A DNA stretch of 64,000 nt from BQJU01 sp964015035 (GCA_964015035.1 CAXHCA010000010.1:1-64000); one strand, 5' to 3'; shown: positions 55,205 through 64,000, counted from the stretch's first letter. A program made the numbers and translations. Notes: generated by a model not told the origin, from the letters alone.

Positions 55205-55249
55205 AAAGGCTATCTCCGGACTTATGAGTGGGAGATAGCCTTTTGTTTT
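55205..55249 (+). terminator. Rho-independent terminator of the bacilliredoxin gene
   Basis: AAAGGCTATCTCC (55205-55217) is perfectly complementary to GGAGATAGCCTTT (55231-55243), followed by TGTTTT. The stem lies 20 bases beyond the stop. Confidence 0.85.
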
Positions 55250-55272
55250 ATTGAAGAAGCCCCGAGATAAGG

Positions 55273-55917
55273 CTAGGGGGCGAGACAATCAATTCTCCAA
55301 TCATCCCCTTCTCGAAGGTACTGGATGCGATCGTGCAAGCGACTACTTCTACCTTGCCAAAACTCCAGTAAATCAGGAACCAGCCGATACCCGCCCCAAT
55401 GTTCCGGACGAGGCAGCACTGCCGCTTCTGCATATTGCTTTTCCAAGTTCTGCACCGCTGTTTCCAAGACCTCCCGATGCGGAATAACTTCACTTTGAGG
55501 CGAAGCCCAAGCCCCTATCTGGCTACCTTTCGGTCGGCTTTGAAAATATTCGGTAGATGCTTCCTCGGTGATTTTTTCGACCCGTCCTTCAATGCGCACT
55601 TGGCGTTGTAATTCTATCCATAAAAAGCAGATGGCCGCGTATGGATTGGCCGCTAGTTCCTGGCCTTTACGGCTGCGGTAGTTGGTAAAAAAAACAAAGC
55701 CACGTTCATCTACCTCCTTGAGTAGCAAGATCCGCGCTGACGGATGTCCGGTAGTGGTACATGTAGCCAATGTCATAGCATTGGGCTCAGGCAATTCGGC
55801 ATCTAAAGCTTGATCCATCCATACTTTAAACTGCTTTAATGGATTGCGCTCAACGGCATCCTTGTTCAATTGCCCTAAGGTATAATCCTCTCTTTTATCT
55901 TTCAGGTTTAATAACAT
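55273..55917 (-). CDS. pdxH: Pyridoxamine 5'-phosphate oxidase
   Basis: This 214-residue protein has the usual PdxH length. FMN-binding and substrate motifs are visible: LPEPNAMTLATCTTTGHPSA, RILLLKEVDERGFVFFTNYR, SRKGQELAANPYAAICFLWI, LQRQVRIEGRVEKITEEAST, EYFQSRPKGSQIGAWASPQS and the C-terminal WGGYRLVPDLLEFWQGRSSR with LHDRIQY. The enzyme oxidises pyridoxamine or pyridoxine phosphate to pyridoxal phosphate with O2, in the cytoplasm. It is convergent with the bacilliredoxin gene and is preceded by an unusual pair of hairpins upstream. Confidence 0.95.
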   Translation of the reverse strand: MLLNLKDKREDYTLGQLNKDAVERNPLKQFKVWMDQALDAELPEPNAMTLATCTTTGHPSARILLLKEVDERGFVFFTNYRSRKGQELAANPYAAICFLWIELQRQVRIEGRVEKITEEASTEYFQSRPKGSQIGAWASPQSEVIPHREVLETAVQNLEKQYAEAAVLPRPEHWGGYRLVPDLLEFWQGRSSRLHDRIQYLREGDDWRIDCLAP

Positions 55918-55990
55918 AGCAAAGGCTTTTAGACCAATTCCAGAATAAAAAATTCAGAGAAGGAAAGATACAGGAAAATGTGTAAGGCGG

Positions 55991-56019
55991 GAAAAAAAAC
56001 CCCCGAATACTTTCGGGGG
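55991..56019 (-). terminator. C5G5 hairpin terminator, copy 1
   Basis: CCCCCGAA (56000-56007) pairs with TTCGGGGG (56012-56019) with loop TACT. On the minus strand the stem is followed by eight T residues, a canonical intrinsic terminator in the direction of pdxH. Confidence 0.7.
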
Positions 56020-56081
56020 AAGAAACTTAAAACAAACACTATGAACAACACTAAAATATTGTCGAAACTTCAAATTTGGGC

Positions 56082-56109
56082 AAAAAAAAACCCCCGAACG
56101 AATCGGGGG
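56082..56109 (-). terminator. C5G5 hairpin terminator, copy 2
   Basis: CCCCCGA (56091-56097) pairs with TCGGGGG (56103-56109) with loop ACGAA; on the minus strand nine T residues follow. Both copies are flanked on the right by similar sequence (around ACTATGAACAA), so the pair is a tandem duplication. Confidence 0.7.
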
Positions 56110-56470
56110 GGAATAAACAAAAACTATGAACAAACACTCACCCAATTAATCTTAAGTAAGAGGTACTTTTCGTATTGATGTTGGTAAGTAGAATAGATAG
56201 ATACTAGATTTTATTATCTTAGCACCCGCTTTTGTGATGTTGTTGTTTAATGCCCCTTCTCGCTCTCGTTGTAACAAAGAAAGCAAGTTTGGACAAAATA
56301 AAAATGTATTTTTTATACGAATTTGTGACATAGCAATTTCGAAAGCCAATTAAACGACCAGTCCATACGCAGAATGCGCTTATTTGTTACAGTTAAACAG
56401 AGAAAAACCAGCAAAACCACATCTTTTCACCCATTATCCGCTTCATATTTGTTTTAAGGGCTAACGTTTG

Positions 56471-56488
56471 ACCTCTAAACGTGGACTT
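56471..56488. repeat. Half-copy of the short inverted-repeat family, copy 5
   Basis: ACCTCTAAACGTGGACTT on the plus strand, read in reverse, matches the left arm of the copy at 43690 over most positions (AAGTCCACGTTTAGAGGT). No second arm is visible nearby. Confidence 0.4.
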
Positions 56489-56561
56489 AAATCCGTTTTT
56501 ATCCTGATGATTAACACCATTCATTAGGCCCTTCTTTTTATTAAAACCTTTCCCGTTAAAC

Positions 56562-56597
56562 AAAAAAAGAAACCAGATATCAAACCTGGTTTCTTTT
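56562..56597 (-). terminator. Terminator of the RND efflux operon
   Basis: AAAAGAAACCAG (56565-56576) is perfectly complementary to CTGGTTTCTTTT (56586-56597). On the minus strand the stem runs directly into a T-run, as expected just beyond the end of the RND permease gene. Confidence 0.85.
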
Positions 56598-56684
56598 GTG
56601 ACATATCGCTAAAAATATTTTTCTAATAAAAGTGGCCTATTTTCTGAATTATCTACAATCAAGCCTATGATGAGAACTTAAAAA

Positions 56685-59600
56685 TCAATTTTTGGTCCGG
56701 AACAAATTAACAACCCCTGATTTCAATCGATACGCCAACCAATACATGACCGGCACCACAATCAAGGTTAGAAAAGTAGCAAAGACAAGGCCATAAATCA
56801 CGGTCCAGGCCATGGTTCCCCAGAAGGCCGCATTATCGCCTCCCGTATAGTAGTTGGGATCCAAATCGGAAATGAAGGTGAAGAAATTAAAATTAAACCC
56901 AATAGCCAGTGGCACCAACCCTAGTACCGTGGTAATAGCGGTGAGCAATACGGGACGTAAACGCGTTGCACCCGCCACCTCAATAGCTTCTTTAATATCT
57001 GCGTCTGACAATTGTTCCATCTTGGTGTAGCCCATTTCTTCCTGCTTCCGCTCTATCAACAGGTTGATGTAATCCACCAATACGATCGCATTGTTGACCA
57101 CAATTCCCGCCAGAGAGATAATCCCGACGCCGGTCATCACAATCTCTATATCCATTCCTGTGAAAACGTATCCCAGGAATACACCAATGGTACTAAACAA
57201 AACCGAGAGGATAATAATAAAGGGGGAAATGATGGAATTGAATTGCGCAACGATGATGATAAAAATCACAAATACAGCCAAGAGCAAGGCGCCGCTGAGA
57301 AAACTCATTTCTTTATCCATTTCCTCTTGCTGCCCGGTAAACTTATAGGTATATCCACTAGGCATGTCATATTCATCCATCAAACTTTTCAGCTCATCCA
57401 CCACTTCATTGGGGTTGTAATTGGCCAATACATTTGAATAAATGGTGATAATTCTTTCCTGATCTTTTCGATTGATCGAGTTATAGGTGGAGGAGTACTT
57501 GATATCAGTGACCGCCGAAATGGGCACCTGGCTAATTTTGCCGGTAGCAGGACTTCGGAAAGTCACTTTTTGATTCAGAATATTGTCAATATTGTAACGG
57601 TAGGTTTCATTTGCCCTTACCTGAATGGGATATTCATCCTCTCCTTGTTTGAATTTTGAAACCTCCTTGCCAAAGACCGCTGTCCGGATCACGTCCGCAA
57701 TATTATAGGTAGAGACCTCATAACGCCGTGCCGCCTCCCGATCAATATTGACCAACAATTCCGGTTTACCGATTTTCACATCAGACTTCAATTCTTCAAC
57801 GCCCGGTACATTTTTACTATTGAGGTAAGCCATCACCTCTTCTGAAAGCATGGCCAACTGGTCGATATCATCCCCCTTCAGCTCCAGGTTAATGTCTTTA
57901 CCGACCGGAGGCCCCTCCTGGTTTTGATCCACCACAATTTGCACACCAGGATAACCGTGAACAGCCGCTCGAATTTTCTCCATAATCATGGTCGTAGAAA
58001 CGCCTCCCCGATCTTTTGATGGCACAAAAGAGACAGTCAACCTTCCCTTGTGAGGTGAAGCTCCAAACTCAGGTCCGGCATTTGGGTCCGAGGTATTTTC
58101 ACCGATTTGCGACAGCACGGCCTCCGTGATCTCCGAGTACGGAGCAACCACTTCTTCCACCTTTTTCTCGATATCTCTCATCAAGCGATCAGTTGCCTCA
58201 ATATCCTTACCCAATGGCAGTTCCACAAAAGCATTTACATATAAAGGATCAGCTTTGGGAAACAAGACCACTTTAGGTGCATTGGCCATCAGCAAAGCCA
58301 GTGCGACAAAAAGAAGAACAAAGGTTCCAGCAAAGATAATGCTCGGCATGAATCCCCTTAAAGCCAACTGAACAAATCGATCATACACCCTTTCTAAGAC
58401 CGGCAAGACATGATTTTGGAATCCGAAAGCGGCCCGCCTTAAAATAAAGAAATTCAATAAGGTCATGACCACTACCACACCCAACAAATTCCGTAGCCAT
58501 TGTACCCCAGCCAAATGAGCCAAAAGGCCGATCAACGTCATACCAATGACCGCAATCAAAATATTCCTACGACGGCGCTTCCGTACAACCAGATCATCCG
58601 CGCGGGCATCAATTTTCATAAATTGTCCGGTAAACACCGGGTTCATGACCAAAGCCACAAACAGAGAGGAGGTCAATACCGTAATCAAGGTAATGGGCAA
58701 AAATTTCATAAAACTGCCCATCAATCCCGGCCAGAAAGCCAACGGCATAAAGGCTGCCAAAGTTGTTGCAGTAGAAGCAATGATTGGCAAAGCCACCTCA
58801 CCCGCTCCATATTTAGCCGCATCCCAACTCGAATACCCATTTTGCATGTAGCGATAGATGTTTTCAACCACCACAATCGCGTTATCTACCAACATCCCAA
58901 GTGCCAAAATCAGTGAAAAGAGCACCACCATATTCATGGTATAGCCCAATAAGCCGAGTACCATAATTCCCATCAACATGGAAATAGGAATGGCCAATCC
59001 CACAAAGAGGGCGTTCCGGATTCCCAAGAAAAACAGTAGGACCAAAACAACCAGGATCACTCCGGAGATAATGCTATTTTCCAAATTGGAAACCAAATCT
59101 CTGGTCTGGATAGACAAATCATTGAAGTAACTAATATCCAAATCTTTTGGCAATACCGTTTCGCGGGCTTTTTCGACCACTTTTTTGATATTGTCAGAAG
59201 CATCCAGCAAATTCTCACCACTTTCCTTAATAATATCCAAAGAGATGACGGGTAGGGCGTTGGCCCGCGCAATACTCGTTGTTTCCTGATAGCCAAAGGT
59301 CACTTTAGCAATATCCTTCAGGTAGATGGGCATTTGATTTTCGCTCTTCACGATCATCTGTTCGAGCTCCTTGACCGACTTAAATTCACCAATAACTCGA
59401 ATGGTCCGACGAAATCCATTATTGAGCAATTCGCCGCCCGACATGGTGAGATTCTCCCCCTTCACTGCATTTTCGATATCAGAAAAAGACAACTGCATCG
59501 ACTCCATCTTGGGGAGGTCCACTTCTATGCTCACTTCCCGCTCTAGTGCCCCCTTAATGTCAACATCCGAAATCTCCTGCAATTCTTCCAATTCATCTTC

Positions 59601-60122
59601 CAAGTATTCTGCGAAGTCACGCAGTTCATCATTGGTATAATTACCTGAGAGGTTCACCGTCATAATTGGCAATTCGGAGAGATTGATATCCAATACCTCG
59701 GGGTCTTCCGTCAGGTCATTGGGCAATTCCGATTTAGCCTTATCCACAGCATCCTTGACCTTCCGCGTTGCATCGTCCAAATCCACATCTGCCTCAAACT
59801 CGGCGACAATCAAAGAATAATCCTGTAGAGACGAGGAAGTGATATCCTTAATTTCAGAAATAGAAGCCAATTCTTTTTCAATTGGCCGGGTGATTAGATT
59901 CTCAATATCCTCTGCGGAGTTGCCAAAATAAACCGTATTCACATAGATTTGTGGCCAGGGAATTTCAGGATATGCTTCTTTAGGAGTGGTGTTATAAGAC
60001 CGAACCCCAAAAAGCATGATCATAAAAGTGAGCAGGAAGATACTGGTCGAATTATCGACGGCAAAGGAGGTTAAACTGAATTCACGCAACCCCTCTTTTA
60101 TTTTTTCAGTTATGTCAGCCAT
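56685..60122 (-). CDS. RND multidrug efflux permease (AcrB/HAE-1-like)
   Basis: This 1145-residue RND transporter has an N-terminal helix (STSIFLLTFMIMLFGVRSY), two periplasmic porter loops, and TM4 with LILALGMLVDNAIVVVENIY where the proton-relay Asp pair is reduced to the typical LVDN segment of HAE-type pumps. The second half has GIISLAGIVVNNAIVLVDYI and ATRLRPVLLTAITTVLGLVP. An extra membrane-associated stretch (RRRRNILIAVIGMTLIGLLA ... VVVMTLLNFFIL, about 510-560) is typical of Bacteroidota members. It exports drugs, solvents or lipophilic compounds by proton antiport. It is the last gene of a TetR-TolC-adaptor-RND operon. Confidence 0.92.
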   Translation of the reverse strand: MADITEKIKEGLREFSLTSFAVDNSTSIFLLTFMIMLFGVRSYNTTPKEAYPEIPWPQIYVNTVYFGNSAEDIENLITRPIEKELASISEIKDITSSSLQDYSLIVAEFEADVDLDDATRKVKDAVDKAKSELPNDLTEDPEVLDINLSELPIMTVNLSGNYTNDELRDFAEYLEDELEELQEISDVDIKGALEREVSIEVDLPKMESMQLSFSDIENAVKGENLTMSGGELLNNGFRRTIRVIGEFKSVKELEQMIVKSENQMPIYLKDIAKVTFGYQETTSIARANALPVISLDIIKESGENLLDASDNIKKVVEKARETVLPKDLDISYFNDLSIQTRDLVSNLENSIISGVILVVLVLLFFLGIRNALFVGLAIPISMLMGIMVLGLLGYTMNMVVLFSLILALGMLVDNAIVVVENIYRYMQNGYSSWDAAKYGAGEVALPIIASTATTLAAFMPLAFWPGLMGSFMKFLPITLITVLTSSLFVALVMNPVFTGQFMKIDARADDLVVRKRRRRNILIAVIGMTLIGLLAHLAGVQWLRNLLGVVVVMTLLNFFILRRAAFGFQNHVLPVLERVYDRFVQLALRGFMPSIIFAGTFVLLFVALALLMANAPKVVLFPKADPLYVNAFVELPLGKDIEATDRLMRDIEKKVEEVVAPYSEITEAVLSQIGENTSDPNAGPEFGASPHKGRLTVSFVPSKDRGGVSTTMIMEKIRAAVHGYPGVQIVVDQNQEGPPVGKDINLELKGDDIDQLAMLSEEVMAYLNSKNVPGVEELKSDVKIGKPELLVNIDREAARRYEVSTYNIADVIRTAVFGKEVSKFKQGEDEYPIQVRANETYRYNIDNILNQKVTFRSPATGKISQVPISAVTDIKYSSTYNSINRKDQERIITIYSNVLANYNPNEVVDELKSLMDEYDMPSGYTYKFTGQQEEMDKEMSFLSGALLLAVFVIFIIIVAQFNSIISPFIIILSVLFSTIGVFLGYVFTGMDIEIVMTGVGIISLAGIVVNNAIVLVDYINLLIERKQEEMGYTKMEQLSDADIKEAIEVAGATRLRPVLLTAITTVLGLVPLAIGFNFNFFTFISDLDPNYYTGGDNAAFWGTMAWTVIYGLVFATFLTLIVVPVMYWLAYRLKSGVVNLFRTKN

Positions 60123-60167
60123 TTTTTTCTAATTAGATAGATTCTCAATTCAGCGCATGATTAAGCA

Positions 60168-61349
60168 TTACTCAGCACTACCAATCGCACCGTTTGCCAC
60201 TACTTTCACGGGAGTATTATCCGTTAGCCCCCGAGCACCTTCCATGATCAACACCTCGTCACCATTTAGCCCTTGGGTGATCAAGATGTTGCCCTCATAG
60301 CTTTCTCCCGTAGTGACATAGACCTTTTTCGCGGTGAGTCCTTCTGGTCCTTCCATAGTGATATACACAAAATCTTTCCCCCCAACTTCTTGTTGCACCA
60401 CTTCCAATGGAATCGCTACGGCCTCTTTTGCCGTAAAGTCATTGACCAGTACTTCGACTAGAAGATTGGGTTTCAATGTCGTTGAATTTCCGGGGACCTT
60501 CATTTCGATATCGAAAGTTCGGTTAGCAGCGTTGATAACATTGCCAATTTGGGTCACGGACAGCTCCCGTTCCTCGTTGAGGGCTGGAATTCTAACCTTC
60601 ACCTTTTCACCTTTTCGCACATCTCCAAGATAAGTCTCGGGAATTTCCGCCACGACTTTCAGTTTATTGGTATTCAAAATTTGAACGATCGGCATGCCGG
60701 GCGAAGCGATTTCTCCAGCGTGTACCATAACCGTTTCTACTTCCCCGGAGATGGGCGCGTAGACCTCTTCCTTACTCAATTGCAGACGGAGCAAATCGAG
60801 GTTTTTTTCCAATCTCTCTACGCTATTTTTCGCCTCCAGAAATTGAATTTCCGAACCGATGTTCTGATCCCAAAGTCGCTTCTGCCGTTCGTAGACCGTC
60901 TTGGCCAAGCTCAAGGAAGTTCCCAATTCGAGCATCTGCTTCTTCACGGCTTCCAAATCGAGTTTAGCAATCAATTGACCACGCTTCACATTATCGCCCT
61001 CTTGTACTTTTAGATCCAGAATTCTACCAGCTACTTCACTGGTGGCGGCTACCATATCGTCGGCTTGTACGGTACCCTGCAAATTCACATAGTGTTTAAA
61101 ATCCATGCGTTGCACAGGTAGAGTGGTCACTAAAATCTGTTTCTTTTCCACGCTTGAGGTATCCTTTTCGGCAATAGCCATTTCCAATTGCTCCACGAAG
61201 TTGCTCAATTCTTTAGACTCTAATCGTTTTGCCTTGAGCAATTCCTTCATAGCGCCAAGATCCTCCGGAATCTCATTTTGGTTGGCTTCCGGCCCGCTAC
61301 AGGCCACCAGAAACATTGTCAAAAGTAGGGTGCTAACCAGATATTTCAT
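60168..61349 (-). CDS. RND periplasmic adaptor lipoprotein
   Basis: This 393-residue membrane-fusion protein has a lipobox (MFLVAC, Cys about 17) and a short N-terminal coiled segment (MKELLKAKRLESKELSNFVE). Next is the lipoyl half-motif GRILDLKVQEGDNVKRGQLI, an alpha hairpin (about 140-190), the second half YAPISGEVETVMVHAGEIAS, a beta-barrel (VVAEIPETYLGDVRKGEKVK) and a membrane-proximal end. It bridges the RND pump and the TolC channel. It lies 45 bases before the pump gene. Confidence 0.92.
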   Translation of the reverse strand: MKYLVSTLLLTMFLVACSGPEANQNEIPEDLGAMKELLKAKRLESKELSNFVEQLEMAIAEKDTSSVEKKQILVTTLPVQRMDFKHYVNLQGTVQADDMVAATSEVAGRILDLKVQEGDNVKRGQLIAKLDLEAVKKQMLELGTSLSLAKTVYERQKRLWDQNIGSEIQFLEAKNSVERLEKNLDLLRLQLSKEEVYAPISGEVETVMVHAGEIASPGMPIVQILNTNKLKVVAEIPETYLGDVRKGEKVKVRIPALNEERELSVTQIGNVINAANRTFDIEMKVPGNSTTLKPNLLVEVLVNDFTAKEAVAIPLEVVQQEVGGKDFVYITMEGPEGLTAKKVYVTTGESYEGNILITQGLNGDEVLIMEGARGLTDNTPVKVVANGAIGSAE

Positions 61350-61406
61350 CTTTCGTTTAGTTTAATATTATGTTGTAAGTCCTCCTAATTGGAGCAAATT
61401 TTTAAA

Positions 61407-62747
61407 TTATTGTCCCAGGGCCTTTTCCAGGCCTATCTGAGCAGAAATCAAATCATACAATGCTTGCATATAATTGCTCTGGGATGAAAAAAGGCTTTGC
61501 TCGGCTTGATTCACTTCCAGGCTGGAACCCACCCCTTCCCGGTATTTTACCTGGGTGGTTTCGTAGATACGTTCGGCCAATTTTAGGTTTTCCTGTTGGC
61601 TGGCCAATCGCTCACGAGCGCCCAGATAGGTCGTGCGGGCATTTTCCACTTCCAGGTTGATGCCTTTTATCAATTCTGCCTTTTGGTTAATAGTTTTTTC
61701 CAGATCGAGTTTGGCGCGCTGAATTTTCGCTTTTTTGTTCAGCCCGTCAAAAATTGGAATACTGAGGTTGAGGCCAACATAAGCGGCCGGCGCCCAAAAG
61801 CCATCAGAGCTATTGTTGCCTTGGTATTGATACTGATAAGCACCGAAAGCACGCAGGCTCGGCAAATATCCTGCCTTATTAAGCCGCACATTGAGTTCAC
61901 TCAAATTAATGCCCATTTCCATGAGAGCCACCTCCGGGCGCAGTCCCGTATTTACGGCTCCATTAATGGCGTTGTCAGCAACCGGACTCAGCAAGCCCTC
62001 CAAATCATCGGCTACTTCCAGCTGCTGATCCTGTGGATAATTCATCACAAATTTTAGGTTGGAAAGGGCCACTTCTCTTTGGCGCATCAAGTTGTCTCGC
62101 TCTACTTTCAGGTTGGCAAACGACAACTGAAGGCGATCTACATCCAGTTGTTCTGAAAATCCAGCTTTGTACATCTCGCTGGTTTCAAACAGGAGTTTTT
62201 CCAGGTTGCTGATATTTTTTTCCAATAGCCGGATATTCTCCTGGACCAGCAGCACCGGAAGGTAGGCCTCTTTTACCTTGTTTCTGACTTCTCTTTGCTT
62301 GGTCACATAGTCTTGTGCCGCATATTCTCGGTATGCTTTGGCCGCTTGCAGCCCTACAAAAAAGCTCCCATCAAAAATCATGGCGTCCAGGTCGGCTGAG
62401 ACCGTGAAGTTATTTTTTAAGAAGAAGGATGCCTCCCGCTCCACCGGAATGTTCATGGCTTCAAAGAAATCAATAAATGCCTCAGGCAACGGTTGCTTGG
62501 GGACTTCCAGATAGCGTTGAAAGCGGCCGCTGGCATTCAGCTGCGGCAGACCGATGGCACGACGTTCAACAATTTGCTCCTCTGCATCGGCAATTTCAAT
62601 TTGTGCATTTTTCAGTGTAAAGCTGTGATCCATGGCATAGGCCACGGCCTCCTGAATGGTCATCTTATTTGCCTCTTGGGCATACATGCTCAAGTTGGCC
62701 CATAATAGTATCAAAGTAGAGATCACTACCTTTGGGTGAAAACTCAT
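61407..62747 (-). CDS. TolC-family outer-membrane channel
   Basis: 446 residues from the ATG at 62747, which opens a proper signal peptide (VVISTLILLWANLSMYAQ); a longer frame starts at 62837 but overlaps the regulator's end. Two outer-membrane-efflux repeats are seen: MTIQEAVAYAMDHSFTLKNA with REVRNKVKEAYLPVLLVQEN, and LRPEVALMEMGINLSELNVR with NLEVENARTTYLGARERLAS. The barrel segment LNASGRFQRYLEVPKQPLP and the end GVGSSLEVNQAEQSLFSSQS are typical. It forms the outer-membrane exit duct of this efflux system. Confidence 0.92.
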   Translation of the reverse strand: MSFHPKVVISTLILLWANLSMYAQEANKMTIQEAVAYAMDHSFTLKNAQIEIADAEEQIVERRAIGLPQLNASGRFQRYLEVPKQPLPEAFIDFFEAMNIPVEREASFFLKNNFTVSADLDAMIFDGSFFVGLQAAKAYREYAAQDYVTKQREVRNKVKEAYLPVLLVQENIRLLEKNISNLEKLLFETSEMYKAGFSEQLDVDRLQLSFANLKVERDNLMRQREVALSNLKFVMNYPQDQQLEVADDLEGLLSPVADNAINGAVNTGLRPEVALMEMGINLSELNVRLNKAGYLPSLRAFGAYQYQYQGNNSSDGFWAPAAYVGLNLSIPIFDGLNKKAKIQRAKLDLEKTINQKAELIKGINLEVENARTTYLGARERLASQQENLKLAERIYETTQVKYREGVGSSLEVNQAEQSLFSSQSNYMQALYDLISAQIGLEKALGQ

Positions 62748-62769
62748 CTTACGTCTGTTTATTGTATTT

Positions 62770-63390
62770 TTAATGAATAGTACCAAGTTCATCTTGTAAG
62801 TGTCGTTCCAGAATGGCCCTGCCTTTTGGGGAAGCAATGCCGTATATGTGGTATATCATGTGTTCCCGATACAAATCCGTCGGGTTGAACTGCTGCATCG
62901 GAAAGACATCTTCATCGACCAGGAGTGAGGTTTTTCCTACACATAACTTGGCGATGATTTCCGTATCCATATCCGTACGATAGAGTCCTTGTTTTATTCC
63001 CCGCGCCAGATTTTCTCGCATCAGGGTGAAAAAATATCGCTTATGCTGCGTTTCAAATTGCCGCCAGGTATTGACATAATATTTTTGTAAATCATACACC
63101 GTAGTTGGTGAAATGGTCCGTAAATATTGGATGACATGGCTGGCAATTTTTAACACCTCCTCGATCGCATCTTTTGCGTTATCGCGGATGGCTTGCATCT
63201 CCTGGGTATCCTCTTCGAACTTCAAACTAAAGATTTGTTCAATCAGTTCCGATTTGTTTTCAACGTATTGATAAAGTGTCTTTTTCGAAATACCCAACTT
63301 TCGGGCAATATCGTCCATACTGACACTTTTTAGCCCGTAACGCATAAACAAATCCGTTGCTTCTAATAATATCTGCTGCTTCACCTCCAT
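62770..63390 (-). CDS. TetR/AcrR-family transcriptional regulator
   Basis: This 206-residue protein has an N-terminal TetR helix-turn-helix (ILLEATDLFMRYGLKSVSMD, DIARKLGISKKTLYQYVENK) and a C-terminal helical ligand-binding domain with no recognised specificity. It is first in the efflux operon, 22 bases before the TolC gene start, so it likely represses its own operon until an efflux substrate binds. The operator should lie in the 63391-63704 gap. Confidence 0.93.
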   Translation of the reverse strand: MEVKQQILLEATDLFMRYGLKSVSMDDIARKLGISKKTLYQYVENKSELIEQIFSLKFEEDTQEMQAIRDNAKDAIEEVLKIASHVIQYLRTISPTTVYDLQKYYVNTWRQFETQHKRYFFTLMRENLARGIKQGLYRTDMDTEIIAKLCVGKTSLLVDEDVFPMQQFNPTDLYREHMIYHIYGIASPKGRAILERHLQDELGTIH

Positions 63391-63704
63391 AATGGTTTTA
63401 TCCTGCTTTTGATCAGAGGTTTTCTAATAACTCTGCAAAACTACATCAAAAAAACGTAGGAAACCAGAATAAGTTTTAAAGTTTCCAAGGTTTTTTATTT
63501 TTTTATTCCACCTGCTCCATTTTGCCGACAAACCCCAGTAAAACAAGGATAAACCAGATATTTCAACAAACATCCGGACCTCCAATTTTTCTCTAAAAAT
63601 GCCAATTTATCTCAAAATAAAATTTCGCACACATTCTAAGTCTCCTAAAAAAAGCAGGTAATACTAAAGACCAAAACAGATTTGTAGAAGGGAAAAAGTG
63701 AGGG
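63391..63704. other. Promoter/operator region of the TetR efflux operon
   Basis: No coding frame is seen. The strand is AT-rich with several A- and T-tracts. A loose palindromic piece (CTACATCAAAAAAACGTAG, near 63440) is a candidate but weak operator. The opposing gene at the right edge ends here, so its terminator may also be included. Confidence 0.35.
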
Positions 63705-64000
63705 CTATTGTCCGGAATGTTTTTTCAAAAATGCCCTCCAAGCTTCTGGCGTATCAACATCCAATGCCGCGGCGGGAAGTACTACCCCGATTAGTTCATT
63801 GGCATAACGAGACAATACCGATTTTGCGCCCCGTTCACCGGATAAAGCAAGCAGATCAGAGAAGACCCGGTGGTCAAATAAAGCGGGGACACCGACCGTA
63901 TCCTGATATTTTGCAGCAACAATCGGAGGGTTTTCTTTCTGCCAGGTTTTCACCATCAGTTGTAGGTCTTTGCTAGTAATTAGCGGTTGATCTACCAATA
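63705..64000 (-). CDS. MobA-like nucleotidyltransferase, C-terminal part (truncated by window edge)
   Basis: About 98 residues are visible; the start lies beyond the right edge. The fragment reads DQPLITSKDLQLMV, PPIVAAKYQDTVGVPALFDH, LLALSGERGAKSVLSRYANE and ends with ALDVDTPEAWRAFLKK. This is the second half of the MocA/MobA cytidylyl- or guanylyltransferase fold (xDQP..., GVPALF, GAK, D-DTPE), which suggests molybdenum-cofactor nucleotide addition. The N-terminal nucleotide-binding signature is not visible. Confidence 0.82.
   Translation of the reverse strand, partial: LVDQPLITSKDLQLMVKTWQKENPPIVAAKYQDTVGVPALFDHRVFSDLLALSGERGAKSVLSRYANELIGVVLPAAALDVDTPEAWRAFLKKHSGQ

Larger units (their letters stand above)
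55918..56684. other. Intergenic region with tandem hairpins, half repeat and RND-operon terminator
   Basis: No gene is supported in these 767 bases. The region holds two C5G5 hairpins on direct repeats (55991-56109), a half-copy of the inverted-repeat family (56471-56488) and the terminator of the minus-strand RND operon (56562-56597). The remaining sequence is AT-rich and probably includes the pdxH promoter. Confidence 0.6.

Noticed and set aside
63435..63470. Palindrome near the TetR gene as its operator
   Set aside because: Complementary arms are only four bases, too weak to call an operator from sequence alone.

Overview
The window looks like a chromosomal segment of a Bacteroidota bacterium, most likely near Saprospiraceae (Lewinella or Haliscomenobacter type), with moderate GC. 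The evidence is a type IX secretion C-terminal sorting domain, a CzcA pump fused to a TolC domain, FtsX permeases of the roughly 790-residue Bacteroidota type, PorT-like barrels, ECF sigma/kinase pairs and weak A-rich ribosome binding sites. No rRNA, tRNA, CRISPR array, intact transposase or phage gene was seen.

Layout. 0.4-2.6 kb: a FabG-like reductase and a helical-repeat protein. 2.7-6.3 kb (minus): a large outer-membrane protein joining a phosphoesterase-like domain, whose metal ligands appear lost, to an Omp85 barrel. 6.5-15.6 kb: a heavy-metal efflux block (His-rich small protein, CzcA-TolC fusion, CzcB-like adaptor) followed by a tight cassette of thioredoxin, ApbE flavin transferase, DUF4266 lipoprotein ending in GGGCGCN, and DUF3570 barrel. 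15.6-23.6 kb: a methyltransferase remnant, a TPR protein, a 7TMR-DISM adenylate cyclase, a protein with a Cry delta-endotoxin-like helical domain, an FtsX permease and a DUF1801 protein. 23.8-27.0 kb: two oxidoreductases, secreted small proteins, a DUF1573 protein and unannotated short membrane ORFs. 27.3-41.7 kb: an ECF sigma/Ser-Thr kinase-TPR pair, a PorT-like barrel, a T9SS-sorted protein and a 2828-residue SpvB/TcdB/RHS polymorphic toxin ending in a TNT-type NAD glycohydrolase domain.

41.8-47.7 kb: a retropepsin-like protease, a nitronate monooxygenase, a small membrane protein, a Gfo/Idh/MocA dehydrogenase, a lipoprotein and a sugar-phosphate transferase that starts polysaccharide synthesis. 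47.7-56 kb: a BNR-repeat secreted protein, a beta-lactamase-like hydrolase, an ECF sigma with a TonB-C/carboxypeptidase-regulatory membrane partner, a bacilliredoxin and PdxH. 56.6-63.4 kb (minus): a complete TetR-TolC-adaptor-RND multidrug efflux operon. At the right edge is the C-terminal part of a MobA-like nucleotidyltransferase.

The strongest leads for new biology are the redox/flavin cassette next to metal efflux, the RHS-TNT toxin with no visible immunity gene, the Cry-like protein, the pseudo-phosphoesterase Omp85 fusion, and a family of short inverted-repeat elements (ends resembling AGTGCATGTTTGGAGGT) in several intergenic gaps. All functional statements come from reading sequence and from family knowledge; no database search was run.
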